From the NCBI GenBank assembly GCA_000435615.1, contig FR881939.1:1-30389 (forward strand): a DNA stretch of 30,389 bases, read 5' to 3'. A program made the translations under genes and the position numbers. Every line of letters begins with the position of its first letter. Positions within the stretch are counted from its first letter, which is position 1. The stretch comes from Firmicutes bacterium CAG:238. Its GTDB lineage: Bacteria; Bacillota; Clostridia; Peptostreptococcales; Anaerovoracaceae. Below the pieces are notes generated by a model, which was not told the DNA's origin, ran no database searches, and saw nothing but the letters and a program-made list of their open reading frames with translations. This document shows, piece after piece, positions 1 to 6,696 of this stretch.

Positions 1-75
1 TCGGGCTGCTTGGGCTGTTCGGGCTGCGGGGGCAGTTCGACAAGTCTGCCTAAGCAGACAAAACCCCCGAAATGA
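1..75 (+). CDS. Possible C-terminal tail of a gene cut by the left edge
   Basis: Frame 1 is open from the edge to a TGA at 73-75 and would encode a short Cys/Gly-rich tail (SGCLGCSGCGGSSTS...). The DNA is a degenerate tandem 9-mer (TCGGGCTGC, TTGGGCTGT, TCGGGCTGC), which could equally be non-coding. On the minus strand the same bases read as Pro/Gln/Glu-rich, but no start codon is visible there. There is too little sequence to name a product. Confidence 0.2.
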   Translation, partial: SGCLGCSGCGGSSTSLPKQTKPPK

Positions 76-100
76 AAAAAGAGCCTGCATAAGCAAACCC
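75..100 (-). terminator. Putative intrinsic terminator of kal
   Basis: Read on the minus strand, an 8-bp stem GGGTTTGC/GCAGGCTC (with G-T wobbles) and a TTAT loop is followed by six T residues. It lies about 50 bases after the kal stop codon. Because the stem depends on wobble pairs, confidence is moderate. Confidence 0.45.
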
Positions 101-149
101 TTCTTCCATAAAAGATGTATTAGTAATTATCGTGTTTTCTATGTTTGGA

Positions 150-539
150 TTACTTTCTCTTCATTTCCTTCGGAGTTACGCAAGTTCCGGAAGCTCTTGC
201 AACTACGATAGGTTCTTCTAAGAAATCAGCTGCGGAAGCGTTGATGTCTTTTCTGGAAACGATAACTTTTCTTGCTTCGAAAGTCATGTGTCTGGAAGTG
301 TTTCCGATTTTGTCGATTTCGCCGTAAGCTTCGATGTAGTCGCCTGCATATGTAGGAGCTAAGAATTCTACATTGTCATATGCGCAGAAAAGACCTTCGT
401 CTCCGTCTAACTTGATTAATAATTCAGTAGCAACGTCACCGAATAAGTGAACCATATGTGCTCCGTCAACTAATTCTCCACCGTAGTGCGCATCCTTTGC
501 AGACATTCTTAATCTTAAAGTTGAAGTAATTTTTTCCAT
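150..539 (-). CDS. kal: 3-aminobutyryl-CoA ammonia-lyase (Kal)
   Basis: This 129-residue protein resembles the small hotdog-fold CoA ammonia-lyases (Kal and beta-alanyl-CoA ammonia-lyase). The N-terminal stretch MSAKDAHYGGELVDGAHMV is typical, followed by an acyl-CoA hotdog core (GDVATELLIKLDGDEG...VEFLAPTYAGDYIEAYGEI). In lysine fermentation Kal removes ammonia from 3-aminobutyryl-CoA to give crotonyl-CoA. I chose the ATG at 539, which has AAGGAG a few bases upstream; the frame stays open further upstream, but that extension is not family-like. The gene is transcribed away from the regulator gene and from the rest of the pathway operon, from its own sigma-54 type promoter. Length and context both fit. 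Confidence 0.9.
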   Translation of the reverse strand: MEKITSTLRLRMSAKDAHYGGELVDGAHMVHLFGDVATELLIKLDGDEGLFCAYDNVEFLAPTYAGDYIEAYGEIDKIGNTSRHMTFEARKVIVSRKDINASAADFLEEPIVVARASGTCVTPKEMKRK

Positions 540-611
540 TTTGTTTTCTCCTTTTTCATATCGATATTCTAAAGTTATTTTGAATAACTCAAAACTCACG
601 AAGATATATAT

Positions 612-627
612 TGCAAAATGTGTGCCA
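612..627 (-). promoter_or_regulatory. Sigma-54 (-24/-12) promoter for kal
   Basis: The minus strand reads TGGCAC, ACATT, TTGCA, a near-perfect match to the sigma-54 consensus. Exactly 10 bases separate GG from GC. It lies about 75 bases upstream of the kal start codon and points toward kal. A sigma-54 activator gene is next door. Confidence 0.82.
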
Positions 628-656
628 ATGGTTTATTATTGAAAATAGATAAAAAA

Positions 657-691
657 CGAACCGATTTGTGTTCACTGAAAAGGAGCGAACC
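657..691. promoter_or_regulatory. CGAACC half-sites, candidate activator-binding sites
   Basis: CGAACCGA lies at 657-664 and CGAACC at 686-691, the second next to the regulator's Shine-Dalgarno sequence. They are upstream of the kal sigma-54 promoter by a distance suited to an enhancer-binding protein. The same hexamer recurs around 2766-2814, upstream of the other sigma-54 promoter. The function is inferred from this pattern. Confidence 0.4.
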
Positions 692-695
692 TTAA

Positions 696-2765
696 ATGAC
701 TACGACCTACGGAACAAAACGCGTTTTGGAACCGCAGTATGTTTTACCTACATCAGCATGGAAACTTGACAACAGCCGCGATATATATCCGGACGAGATG
801 AGAGTATCCATTAAAAGAATACACCTCGAAGGAACAAGTTTCAAGCAGATTTGCACTGAAACCAACAATAATGAGGAAAAAATACGCCAAAAAATCATAG
901 ATATAACAATCCGCAGAGGGAAAATGCACAATCCGGTAACGGATACGGGCGGGCTTGTGTGCGGCACCATTGAAGAAATCGGGGCGGAATATGAGAATCC
1001 AAATGGGCTGAAACCCGGAGATACCGTGATTTGCAATGCTTCGCTGGCTTCGATGCCGATTTACATAGAAAACATAGGGGAAATCGACCGGACATTTAAC
1101 CAGATGGAGGCAAGGGGCTATGTAATTGCACACGACCGGATTCAGGTTGTAAAAGTCGATAAAAACGCACCGAACAATCTGCTGCTGTTTGTGCTTGACC
1201 AGTCCGGGACCCTGCTGAGACTCGACCGGCTTGCCGAGGGCAAGAACAGATTCCTGATTGTCGGAAACAACATGATTACAAACCTTCTTTTTGGATACGC
1301 AATCCGGCGTAAAATCGGTGATACCGGGGAAATCGTCTGTCTTTTGGATAAAAAAACAGGAATTTCACTCTCGGGAGGAGGCATAGACAGCCTGCTCTCC
1401 AAGGTGTTTAACCAGATCCATTTTCTGGACATATTGAAACCGGTTGAAGCCTTGGAAAAGCTGAATGCAGACGACTTATTCGATTTGTCGGTAAACTGCG
1501 CGGAAATACCGGGTGCAGAGACAATCAACATATTGGCAACGCGGCCGAAGGGGACGGTTTTGTTTGCCAACCTGATAAACAATCTCAACATTGCTTTGTA
1601 TATCACGGAATCGATTTCCAAGGACCTCGACGTGAGAAGTGCGGAAGGCTTTCTGGCCGACTACGACAGATTCGACATGGAACTGGTTTCCGAAGTGGCG
1701 CCTTACTTTGAAAATGCAACGGTTGAGACGCTGAAAGAAACCGAAGAGCAGGAATGGGAAATGAGTCCTTATACAAAGTCTTTGGTTGAAAAAAGCTTGT
1801 CAGATGATTTTGTTTTCAAGTCAAGAGCCATGCAGGTGGTCATGGAAGAAATCATGAAGGTTTCAAAATACGACTGCAATGTCATAATCTTCGGCTCCAC
1901 AGGCGTCGGCAAGGAAAAAGTTGCAAACCTCATACAAAAAAACAGCGACCGCAAAATGCAGCCTTTTGTAAAAATAAACTGCGGAGCAATCTCGCCGAAC
2001 CTGATTGAATCGGAGTTCTTCGGCTATGAAAAGGGTGCTTTCACCGGAGCAAACACAACCGGCAAAAAAGGCTATTTTGAAACCGCCAACAACGGCGTAA
2101 TGTTCCTCGACGAAATAGGCGAGCTGCCTCTTGAAATGCAGGCAAAGCTGCTCAGAGTCATTCAGGACGGCGAGTTCTACCGCGTGGGCGGCACAACGCC
2201 GATTAAAACGAATGTCAGAATCATTTCGGCAACAAACAGGGACCTTGAAAAATTTGTTGAAGAGGGGCTTTTCAGGCGAGACCTGTATTACAGACTGAAT
2301 GTTGTGCCGATTCGAATTCCGGATCTTGCCGACAGAACGGATGACATACCGGCACTTGTGAGTTTATTCCTCGGCAAATACGGCAAGAAATTCGGTGCAA
2401 AGCGCGGAATCGCAGACAGCGCAATGGATTATCTCAAGAGACTGCCATGGCCGGGAAATGTGCGTGAACTGGAAAACTCCGTGCAGCGACTGATCATATC
2501 GGCGCAGGGCGAGGACATAACATTGATGGATGTCATGCGCGAAAGCCACGGTGAACTCTTTGAGGGAGGAAGCTACGGCAGAGATGAAACTGAAGGAACT
2601 GAGCGGGAAGCAGAGATTGATCTGCAGTCGGCGGTGGAAGAATACGAGAAGGGCCTGATCAAATATGCCTGCGAAAAGTACGGTTCAACCAGAAAGGCGG
2701 CAAAAGCCGTGGGAATCAGTCAGACACAGCTTGTAAGGAAGAAGAAAAAATATGAAATTGAGTAG
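696..2765 (+). CDS. Sigma-54-dependent activator with Kdd-like sensor domain
   Basis: This 689-residue protein has three parts. Residues 1 to about 330 align by eye with Kdd encoded downstream: both begin with YGT-x-RV followed by VLP, share a GG-x-x-x-GT-(I/V)-E-(E/Q)-IG core, and keep a GD element. Residues about 380-620 form an AAA+ sigma-54 interaction domain with Walker A (GSTGVGKE), the sigma-54 contact loop GAFTGA and Walker B (GVMFLDEIG). Residues about 650-689 form a Fis-type helix-turn-helix (GSTRKAAKAVGISQTQL). It probably activates kal and the kdd-kam operon. The enzyme-like domain suggests it binds 3,5-diaminohexanoate, its keto product or NAD(H), which is inference. The ATG at 696 has GGAG upstream. 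It is closed by its own terminator. Confidence 0.9.
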   Translation: MTTTYGTKRVLEPQYVLPTSAWKLDNSRDIYPDEMRVSIKRIHLEGTSFKQICTETNNNEEKIRQKIIDITIRRGKMHNPVTDTGGLVCGTIEEIGAEYENPNGLKPGDTVICNASLASMPIYIENIGEIDRTFNQMEARGYVIAHDRIQVVKVDKNAPNNLLLFVLDQSGTLLRLDRLAEGKNRFLIVGNNMITNLLFGYAIRRKIGDTGEIVCLLDKKTGISLSGGGIDSLLSKVFNQIHFLDILKPVEALEKLNADDLFDLSVNCAEIPGAETINILATRPKGTVLFANLINNLNIALYITESISKDLDVRSAEGFLADYDRFDMELVSEVAPYFENATVETLKETEEQEWEMSPYTKSLVEKSLSDDFVFKSRAMQVVMEEIMKVSKYDCNVIIFGSTGVGKEKVANLIQKNSDRKMQPFVKINCGAISPNLIESEFFGYEKGAFTGANTTGKKGYFETANNGVMFLDEIGELPLEMQAKLLRVIQDGEFYRVGGTTPIKTNVRIISATNRDLEKFVEEGLFRRDLYYRLNVVPIRIPDLADRTDDIPALVSLFLGKYGKKFGAKRGIADSAMDYLKRLPWPGNVRELENSVQRLIISAQGEDITLMDVMRESHGELFEGGSYGRDETEGTEREAEIDLQSAVEEYEKGLIKYACEKYGSTRKAAKAVGISQTQLVRKKKKYEIE

Positions 2766-2792
2766 CGAACCGAAAAAGGTTCGCTATTTTTT
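2763..2792 (+). terminator. Intrinsic terminator after the regulator gene
   Basis: A perfect 9-bp stem TAGCGAACC/GGTTCGCTA with a GAAAAA loop is followed by six T residues. It begins at the stop codon of the regulator gene. The stem also contains two inverted CGAACC hexamers, so the same DNA may serve as a protein-binding site. Confidence 0.85.
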
Positions 2793-2814
2793 ATCGTGAA
2801 AACATTTCGGTTCG
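2766..2814. promoter_or_regulatory. Candidate upstream activator sites (CGAACC repeats)
   Basis: CGAACC at 2766-2771 and its inverse GGTTCG at 2778-2783 and 2809-2814 lie about 120-165 bases upstream of the kdd sigma-54 promoter, a usual distance for enhancer-binding proteins. The motif is shared with 657-691. The first two copies are also the terminator stem, so the operator role rests mainly on the third copy and on recurrence. Confidence 0.38.
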
Positions 2815-2930
2815 CCTTATGTAAGGATTTTACTGAAAGAAAGATACAGAAGTGAATCGAGATCAAACGGATGCCCCACTTTGTGCGGTGTTTGGGGATA
2901 TATGCGAAAGGCTTGAAAAATGAAAAGCGT

Positions 2931-2946
2931 TGGCATAAAATTTGCT
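2931..2946 (+). promoter_or_regulatory. Sigma-54 (-24/-12) promoter for the kdd-kam operon
   Basis: The plus strand reads TGGCAT, AAAAT, TTGCT, with GG and GC separated by the canonical 10 bases. It predicts a start near 2957 and a leader of about 200 bases before kdd. The 389-base gap between the regulator and kdd (2766-3154) holds the terminator, the CGAACC sites, this promoter, an AT-rich stretch with a TATAAT near 3050 that could be a weak second -10, and a leader hairpin. Confidence 0.85.
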
Positions 2947-3068
2947 TAATATTAATGCGGGTAAGAAGGGAATAAATGTGATTTTTTGTGAAGAAAAAAA
3001 TAATTTGTTCAAAAACGGTTTTTTCTATGGAAAAATCGAACCCAATGATATATAATTAACATAGTAAG

Positions 3069-3118
3069 TTATGCCCTGTACAGCAGCCGGATAGGTTTGT
3101 CGCGAAGCAGGAGCATAA
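3069..3118 (+). ncRNA. Hairpin in the kdd 5' leader
   Basis: TTATGC plus CCTG at 3069-3078 pair with CAGG plus GCATAA at 3108-3118 around one bulged A, enclosing a 29-base apical region. There is no T tract, so it is not a terminator. It could stabilise the mRNA or be an unassigned regulatory element. It does not match the lysine riboswitch. Confidence 0.4.
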
Positions 3119-3154
3119 AAATAAAATTAATATTTTTTCTAGGAGGAAAATAAA

Positions 3155-4216
3155 ATGAAAAAAGGATGCCCTTATGGTACACACCGTGTAATCTCTCCAA
3201 AGGGAGTATTACCACAGCCAGCAGATGTTATTGATAACACAATGGAAATCTACGATAACGAAGTATTAATCGATGTTAAGACTTTAAACATCGACTCCGC
3301 TTCCTTCACTGAAATCGTAAGAAGAGTTTTAGACAAGAAGCCTGCAGAAGTTACAACTAAGGAAGAAATGGACAAGATCGGCGCTAAGATGATGGAAATC
3401 GTTGCTCACGCTGGTAAGCACAAAAACCCTTGGACCGGTTCCGGCGGAATGCTTCTCGGAACAGTTGAACAGATTGGTCCTGCATACGTTGGCGACTTAA
3501 AGGTTGGCGACAAGATTGCTACATTAGTATCCCTTTCCTTAACACCGTTAAGAATCGATGAAATCATCGAAATGAGACCTGCTATCGACCAGGTTGACAT
3601 CAAGGGTAAGGCTATCTTATTCCAGTCCGGTATCTACGGAATCATTCCTGATGATATGCCAGAAAAGACTGCGTTATCAGCATTAGACGTTGCTGGTGCT
3701 CCTGCTCAGACTGCTAAGTTAGTTCAGTCCGGACAGAAAGTTCTTATCATCGGCGGCGGTGGAAAATCCGGTCTCCTTTGCTTACACGAAGCTAAGAAGA
3801 GAGCTGGCGTTACCGGCTTAGTAGTATGTGCTGCTGGTTCCCAGAAGTCCGAAGACAGAGCAAGAGCTCTTAACCTTGCTGATGAATACTTCCACATGGA
3901 CGCTACAGATGCTGTTGGATTCTACAACAAGTCCATGGAATTAACAAACGGCGAATTATTCGACGTAGTTATCAACTGCGTATCCATTGAAAACACAGAA
4001 ATGGCTTCCATCCTTTCCTGTAAGGACGACGGAGTTGTTTACTTCTTCTCAATGGCTACTTCCTTCACAAAGGCAGCTCTCGGTGCTGAAGGCGTTGGCA
4101 AAGACGTTACAATGATTATCGGTAACGGATACACTAAGGGTCACGCTGCAATCACTCTTCAGTGCTTAAGAGAAAACCCTGGTCTTAAAGCTTTATTCGA
4201 AGAAATGTACGCATAA
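3155..4216 (+). CDS. kdd: L-erythro-3,5-diaminohexanoate dehydrogenase (Kdd)
   Basis: This 353-residue NAD-dependent oxidoreductase has the expected length for Kdd, which oxidises 3,5-diaminohexanoate to 3-keto-5-aminohexanoate. The nucleotide-binding loop is visible as VLIIGGGGKSG, followed by a Rossmann-type half (VVCAAGS, FDVVINCVS). The ATG at 3155 follows AGGAGG at a good distance. It is the first gene of the operon and lies behind a sigma-54 promoter. Codon use is strongly biased (AGA for Arg, TTA/CTT for Leu, TCC for Ser), as expected of a very highly expressed catabolic enzyme. The N-terminal half of the upstream activator is a diverged copy of this protein. Confidence 0.92.
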   Translation: MKKGCPYGTHRVISPKGVLPQPADVIDNTMEIYDNEVLIDVKTLNIDSASFTEIVRRVLDKKPAEVTTKEEMDKIGAKMMEIVAHAGKHKNPWTGSGGMLLGTVEQIGPAYVGDLKVGDKIATLVSLSLTPLRIDEIIEMRPAIDQVDIKGKAILFQSGIYGIIPDDMPEKTALSALDVAGAPAQTAKLVQSGQKVLIIGGGGKSGLLCLHEAKKRAGVTGLVVCAAGSQKSEDRARALNLADEYFHMDATDAVGFYNKSMELTNGELFDVVINCVSIENTEMASILSCKDDGVVYFFSMATSFTKAALGAEGVGKDVTMIIGNGYTKGHAAITLQCLRENPGLKALFEEMYA

Positions 4217-4252
4217 TTTTCGGAACATAAATAGCTGAAGATACTTATTAAA

Positions 4253-4282
4253 GGAATCTCGCAGGACTCCCTGCGGGATTCC
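4253..4282 (+). other. Intergenic hairpin between kdd and kamA
   Basis: A 12-bp stem with one G-T wobble (GGAATCTCGCAG/CTGCGGGATTCC) and the loop GACTCC is not followed by a T tract. It is more likely an mRNA processing or stabilising element than a terminator. Similar T-less hairpins follow kamA and kamE. Confidence 0.6.
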
Positions 4283-4322
4283 ATTCCAAATGCTTATTTG
4301 AATTATTAAAGGAGATTAAAAG

Positions 4323-5582
4323 ATGGCTGTTAGAAATTGGAAAGACATTCCTCTTTTTAAGGATGTTACAGACGAACAGTGGAACGACTGGCATTGGCAG
4401 GTTGAACACAGACTTTCAACAGTAGAAGACATTGCACAGGTTGTTAACTTAACAGAACAGGAAAAGGCTGATATCGAAAAGGTTATGGGCGGATTCAGAG
4501 TAGGAATCACTCCTTACTATGCATCCCTTATGGATCCGGATGATCCTAGATGCCCGATCAGAATGCAGGCAGTTCCTACATTAGCAGAAATGCACAGATC
4601 CGAAGCAGACGACATGGACCCATTACACGAAGATGCTGACTCCCCGGCTCCTGGATTAACTCACAGATATCCGGACAGAGTTTTATTCTTAATCACTGAC
4701 CAGTGCTCCATGTACTGCAGACACTGCACAAGAAGAAGACTCGCGGGCGAAACTGATGGTGCTAGATCAAGAGAAGACATCAACGCTTGCATCGAATACA
4801 TCAGAAAAACTCCACAGGTTAGAGACGTACTTCTTTCCGGTGGTGACGCTCTCTGCGTTGAAGATGACACATTAGAATACATCATCAGCGAATTAAGAAA
4901 GATTCCTCATGTTGAAATCGTAAGATTAGGCTCCAGAACTCCGGTTGTAATGCCTATGAGAATCACTGACAACCTTGTTAACATGCTGAAGAAGTATCAC
5001 CCAATCTGGTTAAACACTCACTTCAACCATCCAAAGGAAATGACTCCGACGGCTATGGAAGCTTTAAGAAAACTTGCTGACGCAGGTATTCCTCTTGGCA
5101 ACCAGTCCGTATTACTTCGTGGCGTAAACGATTGTAAGCACATCATGAGAGACTTAGTTCACCAGTTAGTAAAGAACAGAGTAAGACCTTACTACATCTA
5201 CATCTGCGACCTTTCAATGGGTATCGAACACTTCAGAACTCCGGTTTCCAAGGGTATCGAAATCATGGAAGGTTTAAGAGGACACACTTCCGGCTATGCA
5301 GTTCCTACATTTGTAGTTGACGCTCCTGGTGGTGGCGGTAAGACTCCTGTAATGCCTCAGTATGTAATTTCTCAGACTCCGCACAAGGTAATCCTGAGAA
5401 ACTACGAAGGTATCATTACTACATACACAGAACCGAGCCTTCCGGATCTTCCTTGCAAATGCGACTTCTGCACAGGCAAGAGAAGCTACAAGTATCAGGG
5501 TGTATCTGCACTCGGTGAAGGTCCTGAAATCAAGACTATCGAACCTGCACACCTTGCAAGACACGAAAGAAACCAGCACTAA
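4323..5582 (+). CDS. kamA: L-lysine 2,3-aminomutase (KamA)
   Basis: This 419-residue radical SAM, PLP-dependent enzyme converts L-lysine to L-beta-lysine, the first step of the pathway. The iron-sulfur motif CSMYCRHC gives C128, C132 and C135. The PLP lysine is K340 in PGGGGKTP. A C-terminal zinc-type cluster PCKCDFC (C378, C380, C383) matches clostridial lysine aminomutases. The GGD loop (LLSGGDAL) is present. The ATG at 4323 follows AAAGGAG. The length and key residues are complete. Codon use is highly adapted, like kdd. Confidence 0.97.
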   Translation: MAVRNWKDIPLFKDVTDEQWNDWHWQVEHRLSTVEDIAQVVNLTEQEKADIEKVMGGFRVGITPYYASLMDPDDPRCPIRMQAVPTLAEMHRSEADDMDPLHEDADSPAPGLTHRYPDRVLFLITDQCSMYCRHCTRRRLAGETDGARSREDINACIEYIRKTPQVRDVLLSGGDALCVEDDTLEYIISELRKIPHVEIVRLGSRTPVVMPMRITDNLVNMLKKYHPIWLNTHFNHPKEMTPTAMEALRKLADAGIPLGNQSVLLRGVNDCKHIMRDLVHQLVKNRVRPYYIYICDLSMGIEHFRTPVSKGIEIMEGLRGHTSGYAVPTFVVDAPGGGGKTPVMPQYVISQTPHKVILRNYEGIITTYTEPSLPDLPCKCDFCTGKRSYKYQGVSALGEGPEIKTIEPAHLARHERNQH

Positions 5583-5622
5583 TTTCGGACGCCGAAAAGT
5601 GCGGCAAATAATTAAAATTCAT

Positions 5623-5652
5623 CCTATAGGGGACCGCATGGCCCCCTATAGG
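5623..5652 (+). other. Intergenic hairpin between kamA and kamB
   Basis: A 10-bp stem CCTATAGGGG/CCCCTATAGG with about a 10-base loop has no T tract. A smaller stem GCCG/CGGC precedes it near 5591-5606. It sits at the switch from highly codon-adapted genes (kdd, kamA) to poorly adapted ones (kamB, kamC), so it may set segmental mRNA levels. Confidence 0.6.
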
Positions 5653-5674
5653 TGTGATAAAGGATATTACATAA

Positions 5675-6694
5675 ATGGGTATATTGTACGACTTATCAAC
5701 AAAATACAAAGCAATTTCCATTGTTGGAATGGCAAAGAATGCCGGCAAGACAACAGCGCTTAACTATCTGATAGAAGAAGCGATCGATGAAGGGATTGTT
5801 TTGGGGATTACTTCAACGGGCAGAGACGGAGAAACACAGGATCTGGTGACAGGAACCGAAAAGCCGAGAGTATACCTGGAAGAGGGCATGCTGGCTGCCG
5901 TACCTTCGCTTTTGTACGAAATGGCAGATGCCGGACTGGAAGTAATTCGAAAGACGAAATATTCGACGGCAATCGGGGAACTGCTGATATGCAGAGTCAG
6001 AGAAGCCGGATATGTACAGATTGCGGGACCCGTAATAAACGCAGAGCAGAAACTTCTTTGCGACGATATGCTTGAGCTTGGATGCGAGCTTGTTCTTATC
6101 GACGGCGCAATCGACCGAAAGACAATTGCATCCCCGGACACATCGGATGCGATTATACTTTCGACAGGAGCGGTGCTTTCCAGAACGATGAGCAAAGTTG
6201 TGGAAGAAACCGCACACATAGTAAACCTCTACAGAACGCCGGAGCTTGAAGCAGGCACGGCAAGAGAGGCAATTGAAAATAATAACTTTGACGACAAGAT
6301 TATGCTTGTCGATGACAACGGGAATGTCCGCAAACTTGACCTCGCAACAGGTCTTGGAGCAGCCAAGGAAATCAACGGAGCCATCGATGAGGATACAAGA
6401 TATATATATATACCGGGTGCATTCACAAACAGCGTGATTTCGGACATCAACTTAAAAAATCTCAAACAGGTGCGTTTTGTACTGAAAGATCCGACGAAGA
6501 TTTTTGTAAATGCGATGGACTGGGGAATCTTCCGGAAGAAAGGCTTCCGCGTATCGGTTCTGAAAAACATCGAAATCGCTGCCATCACGGTTAATCCGTG
6601 GGCACCGGCGGGATACACCTTCGACAATCGTGTTCTTTTGGAAGAGATGCAGAAGGCAATCCCGGACATTCCAATCATAGATGTGAGGATGTAA
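5675..6694 (+). CDS. kamB: KamB, P-loop protein of the lysine fermentation operon
   Basis: This 339-residue protein has an N-terminal P-loop, SIVGMAKNAGKTTALN (about residues 15-30), and a plausible downstream Walker-B-like ELVLIDGAIDR. It is the gene conventionally called kamB between kamA and the MutS-like kamC in lysine fermenters. Its biochemical function is not established to my knowledge. An accessory or reactivation role for the B12 aminomutase KamDE is plausible, because adenosylcobalamin mutases commonly need NTP-driven reactivators. The ATG at 5675 has AAAGGAT upstream. It ends 2 bases before kamC. Codon use is much less biased than in kamA, so it is probably made at lower levels. 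Confidence 0.8.
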   Translation: MGILYDLSTKYKAISIVGMAKNAGKTTALNYLIEEAIDEGIVLGITSTGRDGETQDLVTGTEKPRVYLEEGMLAAVPSLLYEMADAGLEVIRKTKYSTAIGELLICRVREAGYVQIAGPVINAEQKLLCDDMLELGCELVLIDGAIDRKTIASPDTSDAIILSTGAVLSRTMSKVVEETAHIVNLYRTPELEAGTAREAIENNNFDDKIMLVDDNGNVRKLDLATGLGAAKEINGAIDEDTRYIYIPGAFTNSVISDINLKNLKQVRFVLKDPTKIFVNAMDWGIFRKKGFRVSVLKNIEIAAITVNPWAPAGYTFDNRVLLEEMQKAIPDIPIIDVRM

Positions 6695-6696
6695 GA

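Noticed and set aside
145..327. Plus-strand 60-codon ORF opposite kal
   Set aside because: It is antisense to a well-supported gene, without a ribosome site or family resemblance.
3069..3118. Possible cyclic di-GMP (GEMM) or lysine riboswitch in the kdd leader
   Set aside because: Only a short AGCCGG is shared with GEMM; the other conserved parts are missing, and the lysine riboswitch core is absent.
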